A DNA stretch of 64,000 nt from Conchocele bisecta (GCA_029237695.1 CM055272.1:38282901-38346900); one strand, 5' to 3'. Shown: positions 33,501 to 44,423, counted from the stretch's first letter. Numbers and translations: made by a program. The notes: generated by a model from the letters alone, not told the origin.

Positions 33501-36500
33501 CAACTATTTGATAGCAGTCAGAAATATTAATAAAACATTTATTATAATTGCACTATTGAAAATGGAGAGAGGGGGGTCTTGCATTTACATGCGTTCAATG
33601 TTCTCACAATCGAATTGACAATATTCCTTACATAAATCATTATCAGCAATACATAGCAATGCCTGTGAAAATCATAACTGGTTATAAAGAAGATCATAAC
33701 AATAAACAGAAACACATTCTGCATACATGACCATGAGCGCACCCATGACATCGCACATGATATCACAGCACAACCACTCTAAAGCGGACACTCAGGACAC
33801 TATAGATATATTTGTGTTTAATGTTGATGCGTCTCATTGTGATTTATCACTGATGTTAACGTCGGATCGTTTTAAAATTTATAAATCATACATGAATATA
33901 TTGAGGTGCTCATATATGTATGCCTAAATAACAGTGCAAACTCACTATGCCGGACACCCCGGGGATGTCCAGGGTGTCCGGTTTAGCGAGATTTCACTGT
34001 ATATCTACATATTCATAACCGAGACAATAACATCTATAATGGATCTTCAGTTTATATATTCTGTCTCACTACATACCTGGATCCACGAAGTATGCGGTGA
34101 TGACGTAATCATTACCGTCTAGAACCATCGGGTGGGGTGTAATATTAGGGGTTGGATAGTGATTCTGGTTGCCTGGATAATCCCTGGGAAACTGAAATAA
34201 TAATAGCGTGTAGCATGGAAATGCAGAGGGAAATGAAAATAAAAATAGTATGAAAACAGAACATATCCAATATGGTATTAAGCTGCAGCGTATTCCTCAA
34301 TTGAAGAACGGTTATTGCCACAGCTTGAATAGATTGTAACATTCAACATTATCTAACTGAGACAAACACTGCCCACTTATATTTTTGAATATACTGCATT
34401 TGTATAAGTATATAACATGCGGACGACGAACACCGTCATTATTTAATTCATTGATTATAAGAAAAGAAAAGTCAACAGCGATTTGGAAATAACCCTCAAT
34501 CCATTGTTTGTAGATTGCATAGTGTAAACTGAAGTATAATCTTTCCGCAATAATACAATCATTTTGTTCCTGGTGTTTGCAGAATCGTTGAACATAAATT
34601 ATAATAATTTACGACGACATAAAACAGGAATGATTAAAGCAGCAATAAAACCATACTTCAACAGGCACCGAGGTACAGTCCATGACGGCAACAATAAACA
34701 TACACTACACCATTAAACTGGAAACAACAAAGGTCTAGTAGGTTAAAAACGAAAACATATGAATGGCGTCCACCACACCTCCTGTAGAGAGGAAGGCAGG
34801 TACATGTATATCACATGAAAGACGAAAGCAAATGCAGAAGTTAGAATACATGGAAACAATTGTGTGGCGTTTTTGGTCATTGTTGTTTTTTATAGATAAA
34901 AACTTGATATTAAATGAACGGACGTAAAGATGAAATTAGCGCAATACATCATGTAAACACGAGCACGGCGGTGGTCGAGGACCATTCAAAGCGCCTCAAA
35001 TAATGCAAGTCAGCTATATATACCTGTTCTCTGCAATATGTGTCAATTTATAACAATACTCCCATCCTCATTTTAATAAATATTAGATACATGCGCAGAC
35101 GCAGTTACCATAGAGTAATTTAAAATAATTAAAACTATAGTCTGTTTCACGAAAGCTGCCCAAATTTTACGCCTTAAATATACCAACGAAGTGACAAGTA
35201 AATGATTGGTTTTCAATTAATAGACAATAATACGGATGTCTTTTAATATTTCATCTGTCTTTTATATTTTCTGTATCCTTCTAGAAGTAGAAGGATACTA
35301 CATACAGATGAAATAGTAAAAGTCATCCGTATAGCTGAGATTATATCAGCTAAGTAACTGTACATGTAAACTCCAAATGTCTTTCCTTTCAAAATGTGAC
35401 TGTGACCAGAGAAATGGGGATTATTGGATTTGTGACCAGTGCAGCTCCTGATCAAATATCACACTCGTGTACGCTGATAATGATATATATTTTTTGTTAG
35501 AAGCATAACGGGTGTTTCATTTATCGAATGCCGAATAGTGCAGACTGTGCCGATGCAACTGCTAATCTGGATCTACATTTAGTCGCAAAAAGAATACGCC
35601 CTATTTCTCCAGTCACAGCCAAATATGTTAAACATACGTGATTCCTGGCAACCATGAATTAAACGTGCATTCAACTTTACATGTATCTGATATTCTTGAC
35701 ATATGCGCATTTACTCCTATGAAAAGACAGGCACTTACAGAAGCTTGTATCCCTGCTATGTATCCGTTGACGTCATAAAGCAGTATGATCGCCGTGTCGT
35801 TGTTTTTGACGAACCGCTTTCCCTTAAAATGTGGATTACCTGGAATGTGCAAAAAAAGATAACCTAAAAACTAATGTCCTTCAAAATACGACATTCTGCG
35901 AATCAAGAAGTGCATATATTGTATTTGTACGGAGCCTCGCTGGAGACGTAGAATTCTTTTTTATCGTTCCCAAGAAAAAAACATTCGTTCCCTCAATTCG
36001 CTCCCACGAATTAATAATTCGTTTCCTCAATTTAACGATACGTTCCCACAAAATAATAATTCGTTCCCACGATATAGCAATTATTATTTCTTGGGAACGA
36101 ATTTATAAAAAAATATCCATGTCTCCTGCAGGGCTCCGTATATTTGAGATTAAAAATTGCACGCTTAAATTATGCTGACGCTTGGGACAACACAGCCTGT
36201 CACAAAGGAAAGTTGTTATGTCTCTTTGTCATGAACATGGCCATGACCTGTGTAATGGTATACGGAAGCACTAACTTTTCTGACTATTGGCAGTTTCATC
36301 TGCGACGTACAGATAACGATGTAAAATAGCTACTATAAATAGTTGTATAATCTACATGCTAAATTGCAAATAAACTATTTTTTTATTGGTCATATATCAC
36401 ACTCCTGCAGCCTAATAACGATCTATATGACTTGTTATATTAGAAGTATGATATTGATGGAATGACGAAAAGTGCAGTTCCTGGTCAGACGGTGCGGATG

Positions 36501-39500
36501 CACAGGTTGATCTAAATATACACCGGTTACAATACCCATTTCTCCAATCGCAGCAGCATGTAATCACAATGACTACAATGACTCGCAACAGGCCACATTC
36601 TGGAGATTGGAAGAGCAGATAATTGACTTACTATCACAGCTGGCTCCTGTAGTCTATTTCACATTGCTATCGAGCAAAGTATACTTTGAGGGAGAACTTT
36701 TCAATTTAATGATAAATTTATTAATTTTTATTATACTGAATTTATTAAATTATCACAGCCATTTTGGCTGTGATAATGTAATAAATTCAGTATACTAATT
36801 CTGCATACGTTTAATCATCAAACAACTTTAGTTCCATATGAAATAATACAGATAGTAGACTCACTGTCACAGCTGGCCCCGGATACAATTTCTACCCAAC
36901 CGTCTGCCTCGGCTTCAGTCTGGGTCCTGGGTTGAGAGGTGTACGCCGTGAATGGATTGATGCCCCATGTCACTGGATATAATTAAAATACATAGTCATG
37001 AGATCCGTGACAATCGACACCCACAACGAGTCTACCAGAAACAAGTATACAAGGCGACTGTTGTTTTGTTATTCTGTATTGTCAGAGTCCATGGAACAAA
37101 GACCTTTATAAAGGCAAACACAACGTGTTCAGATGGTGTACTAAAGAAAATAAGTGTCATAACTGTACTCTATTAATTGTAAATCATTAATAAATCGGAT
37201 TATTTCTTTTACCTAGTGACTTGTAGATGATTCGGCGATACATACGTAAAGTGTATGGAACGCCAAATATACGTAAACTCAAATGATTAATGCCAGCCCT
37301 AGCATTTAGAGCTAGCTCCAAATGATTTAGAGAGCTCTTCAAATGATTTGGAGCTATCTCTAAACATTTAATGCTAGCTATAAGCTAGCTAGCATTACTA
37401 TTTTGAGTGTAAGTTGATTTGACGTCACTGGAGCACCAGACAAAAGGTCACCCAACAAGGAGATATAGAGAATAATAGGTTAGTGCCGTGAATGGGAAAC
37501 ATATCTGGCAAGGCTTAGGAAACGGGATGGGCGAGGCTCTGCCGAGCACATCCCATTTCCGTGCTGCGTCAGATATTTTTTCCCATTCACGGCACTAACC
37601 TACTATTCTGTTTATCCCGTCAACACCTACAAATGGCTTTTAAATGTAAACAAATAACCCCAGTCACCGCAATTATTCATACGCAGTGATTAGGTCGTAT
37701 TGACAGGATATCAAATATGTTTCACGGCACATACGCACTGTGTTGACGGGATAAATATATAATATTGGCCACCCTGCTGTGATTGTCTTTGTGACCGCAG
37801 TGTGCCACGTGACTTTTATGTATCGATTCCTGGTTATTTGGATAGATAGATTCTCAATTGCTATTTATCCTCATAATTAAATGTTTTTCCAACTTATGTA
37901 TTGGGTGAACAGATATAAACTTCGACAATGTCCAGCCGNNNNNNNNNNNNNNNNNNNNNNNNNNNNNNNNNNNNNNNNNNNNNNNNNNNNNNNNNNNNNN
38001 NNNNNNNNNNNNNNNNNNNNNNNNNNNNNNNNNNNNNNNNNNNNNNNNNNNNNNNNNNNNNNNNNNNNNNNNNNNNNNNNNNNNNNNNNNNNNNNNNNNN
38101 NNNNNNNNNNNNNNNNNNNNNNNNNNNNNNNNNNNNNNNNNNNNNNNNNNNNNNNNNNNNNNNNNNNNNNNNNNNNNNNNNNNNNNNNNNNNNNNNNNNN
38201 NNNNNNNNNNNNNNNNNNNNNNNNNNNNNNNNNNNNNNNNNNNNNNNNNNNNNNNNNNNNNNNNNNNNNNNNNNNNNNNNNNNNNNNNNNNNNNNNNNNN
38301 NNNNNNNNNNNNNNNNNNNNNNNNNNNNNNNNNNNNNNNNNNNNNNNNNNNNNNNNNNNNNNNNNNNNNNNNNNNNNNNNNNNNNNNNNNNNNNNNNNNN
38401 NNNNNNNNNNNNNNNNNNNNNNNNNNNNNNNNNNNNNNCAATGTCCAGCCGTTCTACTGCCTTGGGGTTCAAACAGTTACCGAGTGTCACGGTGAAAGTT
38501 TACCCACGACTGGACATGGTCGATCGTTATTGTTACATTTCCTTTCGGTACTTTGATAATAATCTGCTCCATTCAAATAGTTGATTTACACATACATGTT
38601 CCGGGACCGCAGCATACGTCGCGTGACACAGCCGCATCAATTTCAAAAGCCATAGTCAAAAAGCACACGTTGTACGTTTGAACACGCCTGTGAGCGGTGT
38701 CAAACAACGAGATTCATGTAACAATAATATGTTTACCCCCTTGTTGCGTTTTTAAAACGTTTCAGTATACTATACATCGAACCTTTGATTGATATTATGA
38801 ACTGTTTTCTGCATGGCAGTGCGCTATGTGCTGTTACAAAAGAGGTTTTGTTACATGCACGCGAAAATTAGAGTATTTGTTATTTTCCACATACATGTAC
38901 ATGTATTACACGTTCATTGCAGGCGAATCAAGCATAGTACACACGTAGTTGACACCCAACTGTACGTTATTTTGGAATACATGCACTAATATTTGTTAAC
39001 GTACATACATGTGTACGTTTTTTAATATTAATGTTGACGATGTAATAATATAACTAATACAGTACGATCCTATATGTGGCTGTGACTGGAGCAATGGGGC
39101 TTATGGGTTTTGCTACCAAACAATATCAAGATCAGCCTGTGCATCCGCACAGTCTGATCAGGATCTATATTGTTCGATATTCCATCAATGTAACACGTGT
39201 CATGCTTCTAACAAGCAATATATGACGTTATGATGCTATAGGCGCGTGCTATTTGACCAGGGGCGACACCGGTTACAAACACCACAAGTCCAATTTCTCC
39301 ATGTCCATGATCATCGCCCTAGTAAAGCTTACCCTTGAGATCGTTCCAAATAGAATCTGAAATAGAGACAGAAAGTAGATGGATTAGTATGGCAAGCCAA
39401 ATGCACAATAATACCATATTCCATCGTTTGGGGCTTAAACCGTAGTTTAGGCTCCTCAAATCCCGGTTTGGGGTAAAACTGCCAATCGTGATTCTAAATA

Positions 39501-41052
39501 GTAGTTTTCTTAAACTTGCGATAGATTGGCGTTCAATGATGGCTCCTAAAACAAATGTTTGGCATATAGGACCATACAACGTTAATATGTACATATAAAC
39601 TTATTTTACAAAAATATCCTAACACATATATTCGCTGGTGTCATGATGGCTTTAAACTGTAATTATGAATGACTCAATACTACAAATAAGTGATAATTGA
39701 CGTTTCAACCACTGTAACATCAAAGCAGTTACTCGGTTAAGATTTGCAGTGTTTTCATTTGGTATTTGATAAATACAAGTTTGTTTTCTATACATAGTAC
39801 TTATACCTGTACTATTTGAGTCGTACGAGAGTCGTACGAGAACAATAAGCTGAAGTTAGACATTAGACAACGTTAATGAGAAGCTCCACGAATTGTCATT
39901 GTAATCAATTATGAATTGTGTCTTTACTTAGTGAATATTGATTACAATACGCTTGCGTTAATCTTACCAAGACGTCATGGTTTCTGAATATCTATTGTCA
40001 ATCTCACCTCGCAAGCAGTCTGATATGGTTGAGCCTGGTATGATATGGCTCAGTCAATCAAGCTGCTTCATTTTAAGCCCAAAATCAGTATTTTAAAATA
40101 AAATTAATTCAAATACATGTATTGGCAATATTAGCGCAGGCAGTGGTGTATGCCACATAACAGGTAAGTCAGAATATACATGTAATTAAACATAACATAC
40201 GTTATACATTTGCTAACAGAAACATAGATATTGAATTATAATGCACTTTATAAATATCACGCATTCTGATTGGCTGATAGTCATACATTACAGGTATATC
40301 ATTGTTGATGAACGGTCGCAAATTATTTCAATATGTATTCCTACGCCAGTAGTAAAGTAGTGCATTAAACATAGGTTAACCGCATTGTAATTTTGAAATT
40401 TGCGGCGTATATCGGAATATGATAGGTCGGCGTCGCCATTAAACAGATTTTCATTTTCTGATATACCCCGCAAATTTGAAAAATAAAATACAGTTGTCAC
40501 GGTACGGATCTAGTAACTCAGGAGAGAAGATGTGTATCTGTGCCCGGTTAGCTCAGTCGGTAGAGCGACCGCCTTGTAAGCAGGAGGTGCCGGGTTCGAG
40601 TCCTGGGTCGGGTGCATAATTTCTCTTCCTGTTACATTTGGCGCCTAACGAGGGACCGTGACTGACATATACTCCGAGATTGTCTCACAGATAATCACTG
40701 TACCCAATAAATATGTAATTCGAGGACGAATTTCAATTTGGCAGGGGAGTATGTCACGGTACGGATCTAGTAACTCAGGAGAGAGAATATGTGTCTGTGC
40801 CCGGTTAGCTCAGTCGGTAGAGCGACCGCCTTGTAAGCGGGAGGTGCCGGGTTCGAGTCCTGGGTCGAGTGCATATTTTCTCTTTCTGTTACACAGTTAA
40901 CCCTATATTGAAATGACACAACATATTTCGTTACACATAACATGTATAAACGTGTAAAACTTACGGTTTGCATTGATGAATGTGTCCAAGATAAATGCCT
41001 GACTACCAACGATTGACGCCAGTAGACCCAATACGACAAAATGCCAAGTCAT
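30516..41052 (-). CDS. Secreted protein of unrecognised family, paralogue B (intact)
   Basis: Coding exons, 5' to 3' on the minus strand: 41052..40965, 39356..39333, 36972..36865, 35839..35739, 34191..34077, 32709..32536, 31442..31279 and 30614..30516 (TAG). They sum to 873 nt, 290 residues. All borders are AG/GT and phases match A and C. Residues 1-19 are a signal peptide (MTWHFVVLGLLASIVGSQA). Exon 2 is a 24-nt microexon (SIWNDLK). Exon 3 begins VTWGINPFTAY; exon 4 has NPHFKGKRFVKNND and NGYIAGIQ; exon 5 has NHYPTPNITPHPMVLDGND and ends ITAYFVDP; exon 6 has GSGLWIQNGTDP; exon 7 has NGFGWAFG; exon 8 ends MDSHYLLDLC. Six cysteines outside the signal and N-glycosylation sites NIT, NGT and NLS fit a secreted, disulfide-bonded protein. 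No transmembrane segment follows the signal. Function not recognised. Intron 1 holds the TRIM and intron 2 the N gap. Confidence 0.92.
30789..31112. repeat. ~54-bp minisatellite, six units
   Basis: Units of TTCGGCACAAATCTATTTAC followed by CAAGAGGGG(G)CTAATATTGC. Located in the last intron of gene B. Units at the left end are more diverged. Confidence 0.88.
31485..31810. repeat. Dispersed repeat, CTCCAGATAAG..ACGCA family, copy 1
   Basis: GTGCTCCAGATAAGGTGCTT, AATACGCATTGATTATCAAA, TACGCATTGATTTTCAAACT and TGGGCTGCAAAAAA occur in the same order at 63543..63860. AT-rich, no gene. Confidence 0.78.
31837..32190. repeat. Six copies of the gene B intron 6/exon 7 boundary
   Basis: CCAGTAGTGCACACCTTAAA-like segments at about 31840, 31905, 31977, 32037, 32102 and 32163, spaced 60-72 bp. 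On the minus strand they read TTTAAGGTGTGCACTACTGG, which is the true acceptor and first bases of exon 7 (31442). The flanking CATAGAATGGCATTAGTTAT is also repeated. The AG is kept in the first three copies; the others have lost it. Confidence 0.92.
32797..32925. repeat. Palindrome with ATATGTGGATATAT ends
   Basis: TATATGTGGATATATGAACG ... GTTCCGTAGCGTGCGATATT is answered by GCGCAATATAGCTGTGCGGC ... GGCATATATCCACATATA. A half copy (ATATATGCCACTCGTTCCGT) lies near 18853. Confidence 0.8.
33931..34000. repeat. Palindrome of satellite-like ends
   Basis: ACAGTGCAAACTCACTATGC ... CCGGACACCCCGGGGATGTC ... GGTGTCCGGTTTAGCGAGAT ... TTCACTGT. The CCGGACACC core and the ACAGTG terminus resemble pogo/Tigger-type ends; that class assignment is an inference. 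Confidence 0.75.
35393..35627. mobile_element. R4 element, copy 3
   Basis: AAATGTGACTGTGACCAGAG at the left; CTATTTCTCCAGTCACAGCC at the right. The inner GATCAAATATCACACTCG and GCTAATCTGGATCTACATTT blocks are in opposite order to copy 1, so the copy lies inverted. Next to gene B exon 4. Confidence 0.82.
35928..36140. mobile_element. R2 element, copy 5 (complete, short)
   Basis: Left cap TACGGAGCCTCGCTGGAGAC, about seven ATTCGTTCCC-type units, one inverted GGGAACGAAT, right cap GTCTCCTGCAGGGCTCCGTA. In intron 3 of gene B. Confidence 0.88.
36396..36561. mobile_element. R4 fragment
   Basis: TCACACTCCTGCAGCCTAAT, TCAGACGGTGCGGATGCACA and CCATTTCTCCAATCGCAGC blocks of the R4 family; left end missing. 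Confidence 0.7.
36649..36849. mobile_element. R1 element, copy 8 (right arm lost)
   Basis: GTAGTCTATTTCACATTGCT start and GCAAAGTATACTTTGAGGGA, then the full central hairpin ATTATCACAGCCATTTTGGC with its inverse. It stops at TAGTTCCATATGAAATAAT, 16 bp before gene B exon 3. Confidence 0.88.
37475..37611. repeat. Palindrome with GTGCCGTGAATGGGAAA arms
   Basis: AATAATAGGTTAGTGCCGTG ... AATGGGAAACATATCTGGCA mirrors TCAGATATTTTTTCCCATTC ... ACGGCACTAACCTACTATTC; the centre contains CCCATTTCC and its inverse GGAAACGGG. It abuts the next element at 37613. Confidence 0.85.
37613..37756. mobile_element. Short element with TATCCCGTCAACAC ends
   Basis: TTTATCCCGTCAACACCTAC at the left and GTGTTGACGGGATAAA at the right; inside, ACGCAGTGATTAGGTCGTAT and GTTTCACGGCAC. 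A fragment of the same family lies at 15889. Confidence 0.82.
37939..38438. other. Assembly gap of exactly 500 N
   Basis: Five hundred Ns in intron 2 of gene B. The 13 bases CAATGTCCAGCCG immediately before (37926..37938) and after (38439..38451) are identical, as if the two contig ends overlap. The right flank resembles the palindromic element at 54790..54945, so the break probably falls in a copy of it. No gene B exon is missing. Confidence 0.98.
39072..39311. mobile_element. R4 element, copy 4
   Basis: TATGTGGCTGTGACTGGAGC start, AAGATCAGCCTGTGCATCCG, CAGTCTGATCAGGATCTATA, GTGCTATTTGACCAGGGGCG and AATTTCTCCATGTCCATGA end. Twenty bases from the gene B microexon. Confidence 0.85.
39949..40145. 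repeat. Palindromic MITE, GCTTGCGTTAAT ends, copy 3
   Basis: ACGCTTGCGTTAATCTTACC at the left and GGCAATATTAGCGCAGGCAG at the right; inner AGTCTGATATGGTTGAGCCT / ATGGCTCAGTCAATC. In intron 1 of gene B. A fourth, partial copy is at about 49400..49500. Confidence 0.8.
40542..40614 (+). tRNA. tRNA-Thr(TGT)-like sequence in the 5' LTR
   Basis: GCCCGGT acceptor strand, D arm GCTC/GAGC, anticodon loop CTTGTAA (anticodon TGT), T arm CCGGG-TTCGAGT-CCTGG, closing strand GTCGGGT with two or three G-U pairs. A box TAGCTCAGTCGG and B box GTTCGAGTC match the Pol III consensus. The anticodon stem has mismatches (ACCGC against GCAGG), so a working tRNA is doubtful while promoter function is plausible. No T4 terminator follows within the LTR. 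Confidence 0.65.
40639..40656 (+). promoter_or_regulatory. Primer-binding site of the TRIM
   Basis: TGGCGCCTAACGAGGGAC starts two bases after the 5' LTR. TGGCGCC..AACG..GG is the usual opening of LTR-retrotransposon primer sites that pair with a tRNA 3' end ending GGCGCCA. It does not match the 3' end of the tRNA-like sequence in the LTR, so the LTR tRNA is not obviously the primer. Confidence 0.75.
40799..40871 (+). tRNA. tRNA-Thr(TGT)-like sequence in the 3' LTR
   Basis: Same as the 5' LTR copy with a better anticodon stem (ACCGC against GCGGG) but one more acceptor mismatch (GTCGAGT). A and B boxes are identical to the other copy. TTTT at 40876..40879, five bases downstream, is a potential Pol III terminator absent from the 5' LTR. 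Confidence 0.65.
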
Positions 41053-41100
41053 TTCTGCCTTCCGTCAGCGTAGATTTCTCTACTGGCCATGACCTCTTCC

Positions 41101-41106
41101 TTTATA
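41101..41106 (-). promoter_or_regulatory. TATA box of gene B
   Basis: The minus strand reads CACGTATAAAGGAAGAGG, placing TATAAA 48 bp upstream of the gene B ATG. Initiation about 30 bp downstream would leave a 5' UTR of about 20 nt. Confidence 0.55.
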
Positions 41107-41716
41107 CGTGTTAATACAGCGCATGGTAAAACAGACTGGTCGATTCTGAATGTTTGAGACACACAACTAGTAGCTCCGTGCCTGTCTTCGTATGCTATTT
41201 GCTGACGCATTGCGACACAAACACATTTATCCAGTGTTTGGTATAACCATATCATGGTGTATGTGTATTTGTTGGACGAACATGTGGATTGCGCGTTCGT
41301 CCATCGTAGGGTTATCAATGTTATATTTTAGGCAGTTCTGTAAGAAAGCACAACAGTTACTTTCTAAAAATGACTAAAATGTCATTGAATGATTACAAGG
41401 TTAATGACAATTTAGAACATTATCTATGGCACCGCCTCGACAAACAACCCTTATCAAATATCCCCTAATGAGGATAGTCACGAATGTGGGTGAAATATTC
41501 AGGATATAGCACTGACACGTAGCCCTGATCAGGCGTACTCTGTTCGCTGTTCACGATCACACGATTATCCCCTTGTATTTACTTAGCCATAACATTTTGA
41601 AATTGACTGAAGAAATTGGATTTATGACTTTCCCGACACGCGTAGGTTATCTAATAAATCCGTACAGTATAAACAGATGCCGGCGTAGTTCGGCATTCGT
41701 CAGTAAACAACTGCCA

Positions 41717-41946
41717 GGGCCCGTTTCACTAAACTTCGTACGACTAAAATGTTCGTAAGTGCAACATTATAATAATCTGTAAATGTCTCATTAACAATGG
41801 TTTCTTGTAAATAGTTATTGGATTTATGTTTATTGAGCATGCAGCCTATGCTCAATATATGTAAACCCATAAACTGAAATTTCTGGACGATCCTAAATTT
41901 GTACTTACGAACATTTTAGTCGTAAGAGGTTTAGTGAAACGGCCCC
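41717..41946. mobile_element. R3 element, copy 3 (complete)
   Basis: GGGCCCGTTTCACTAAACTT to AGGTTTAGTGAAACGGCCCC; the centre is a shortened palindrome GAGCATGCAGCCTATGCTC. Lies about 600 bp upstream of gene B. Confidence 0.9.
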
Positions 41947-42106
41947 CTGCTGTTATGTGTAATAAGTCTGGTGCAACTGTGTTGTTGGATCAAGAGCTAA
42001 CCAGGTCGCATACAGGCCCGTACACAGAGGGGGTGCGACGGGTGCGCACGCACGCCCCTTAACCCGTCCAACACCACAGGCCTGTATAGTGGTATTGGAA
42101 AAAAAG

Positions 42107-42310
42107 TATAGATCCAGATGAGCCGGCTCGTGACGAGCCGTCTCATCAGGATCTGCACTTTTTGCAAGTAAATATCATAATTTTTAGAACAAAAACACCT
42201 CATGTTCATAAATGGACTGGTCTGAAAATCATTTAGTGATGATTGGAATGGATTGCAAAATGAACATATCAAAATCCATTCCAGGTATTTAGGGGTGAAA
42301 TGGTTAATCT
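42107..42310. repeat. Dispersed repeat, CCGGCTCGTGACGAGCCG family
   Basis: AGATCCAGATGAGCCGGCTC, the small palindrome GGCTCGTGACGAGCC, TTTTTGCAAGTAAATATCAT, ATGGACTGGTCTGAAAATCA and GGGGTGAAATGGTTAATC. A sister copy lies at 48502..48690 and relatives near 13896 and 16443. Confidence 0.82.
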
Positions 42311-42966
42311 GCCGAGGTCTGTCCGTGAATGTGCAAAACAAAACAATGTTTAGCCTTTCGCGCCGTCGATAACGCACCCCCTAAATTAATTCCTGCGTAC
42401 GGGCCTGGCATATCCCATCATTCCCATTGCACAAGTCACTATTGATCATATGTGCGGTTATGCGACCAGTGTAGCTCCAGATCAGCCTGTTCATACGCAC
42501 AGTTAGAAACAAAATTGCTACACAGCTCCATACCTCTCGCAAGGGTAGCAATTTAACCCCATCTCTTTAATGTAACACATGGAATAATGATTTTTGCAAT
42601 CGGTTATCCGGCGTGTTTGATATGTTAGTGATATAAAACTGTCAAAGCTGTATCAATAAATTATTAAAAAAGAACATACACACGCAGAAATTGGTTATTA
42701 TACCGTGTCAATGTGTTTATCTGACATTTACATATATATCATTTCGTTATGTTGAATGTTGAACAACAACAAGAGAAAAGATGGCTTCTATGATTTCCCT
42801 CTTCTATTAATTTTGGCAATTCACTAGTTCTACATCAAAGATTATTTGCTTACTAAATGTTGACCGACATGCAACAGGTTATGGTATTCATTTCGGTTGC
42901 TCACATATTTTTGAATGGGTCAAATTGTAGCCGTATATAACATATCGGAGGTGAGTTGTTGTAGCT

Positions 42967-43141
42967 AATGCACAGTCTGATCAGGCCCTACACTGTTTGT
43001 CATTCATTCAGTATATCACATGTCCTGCTTCTAACAAACAGCATCATTCCTTATCACTCTCGAGGCGTGTGCTTGAAGATTAGGATCTAAACTGACTAGA
43101 AATGCCATAAGCCCCATTTCTCCAGTCACTGCCACATATTT
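42967..43141. mobile_element. R4 fragment
   Basis: ATGCACAGTCTGATCAGGCC to CATTTCTCCAGTCACTGCCA, without the left arm. Another scrap with GATCAGCCTGTTCATACGCA lies near 42449..42507. Confidence 0.75.
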
Positions 43142-44289
43142 GCACGTGGTAAACAAGCCGTAGGACCATACCATTTTGCATACAAGTGTGATGAGGTACC
43201 TCACATAATGCATTGCCATTTTCACAATTAATTAACGACATGACCAAATACAATGTACGTGACATTGTATGATCGGCTGGTGACTTATCGAAGATAAGGA
43301 AATACGTGTTATACTACCTGGGACAGCCAACCTATTCGGTCAAATGTACTTATCCAAGGTGTATGAGCACGTGGTTACAACAACAACAACTTATTGAAGC
43401 TTCCAGAAGCCCTCCGATTCAAAATACGTATACTTTTATTTTGTGTTTATTATGTAACGGATTTTAATGAAATATGGCGCATCAAACGCGTCTTGTTAAG
43501 CCGCATTTGGTGGGCTGGGTACAAAACAAATGGACATTAGCAATAACACCAAACTTTAAATGCATGCGCGGCGTTTATCATGGATCTCTATTCTTGTTTA
43601 TACTGTGACGCCATGAGCCTGCCATATGTAAATATGTAAATTAAACATATAGAAACATTCATTATTACACTCACTGTTGGTTTCCGATAAAGTGGCAAGG
43701 GCAAACGTTTGAGGAGATTCTGTATTGAACCATAATAGGCAAAGTAGGTGTGTAAGAAGTGCAAAACTGACATTAGCACGACGATGTAGCAAGTATGTGA
43801 CCAGTATTGGCCCGAAATATATTCAAACAACATTCAGGCATATTCTGAATCAATTTGTCACATTTGTTGTTACATATAAATTTGTTAAAAAAGAAAATAT
43901 TGAGCACAGGCACTCGAATCGTATGTGTATCACACCAACATACGTCAAGCACTCCATGGGAAATGCATGCATGATTAAGTCCATATTAATCGATACAAAT
44001 GCACCAGGTCCTGTGATTTTATTATCAAATTTTAGAACATAGAAACATTGTTATACGTACGTGCACCTATATCGACCTGTGACCAAGACATACATTTCGT
44101 ATCTGAGGCACGTAACGTAGTGGCTGCAGTTATATTGTGTGTATTAATCTTTCGTTGAGGGCTGTGGGTTCGACACCACCATTGTTGTTCTTTTTTATTG
44201 GATACCCCCACACTTCATACTCCCACATATCTACCGTTGTTAATACTTTTATTTTATTAATATTATCTAATGTAGCTTATTGAAACATT

Positions 44290-44353
44290 TTTAGCTCGAC
44301 TATTCTAAGAATAGTTAGAGCTTACATGTATGTAGTCACCCCGGCGTCGGCGT

Positions 44354-44423
<70 letters not shown>

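Larger units (their letters stand above)
40495..40893 (+). mobile_element. Miniature LTR retrotransposon (TRIM) with tRNA-bearing LTRs
   Basis: Two 142-bp direct repeats (40495..40636 and 40752..40893) start TGTCACGGTACGG and end CTGTTACA. Two bases after the first is a primer-binding site, TGGCGCCTAACGAGGGAC (40639..40656). Immediately before the second is a purine tract, GGCAGGGGAGTA (40740..40751), preceded by TTCGAGGACGAATTTCA, a context I associate with Ty3/gypsy 3' ends. CAGT flanks both sides (40491..40494 and 40894..40897), a target duplication. The interior is 115 bp with no gene, so the element depends on proteins from another element. Each LTR carries a 73-nt tRNA-like sequence. 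By eye the LTRs differ at fewer than ten positions, so the insertion is not very recent. It lies in intron 1 of gene B, opposite in orientation to the gene. Confidence 0.87.

Noticed and set aside
37854..38584. Frames of about 200 codons across the gap
   Set aside because: Almost entirely N; an artefact of translating unknown bases.
40537..40893. Two ordinary tandem tRNA-Thr genes
   Set aside because: The repeated unit is 142 bp with TGT..ACA ends, PBS, PPT and target duplication, and the anticodon stems have mismatches. A retrotransposon explains more than a tRNA pair does.
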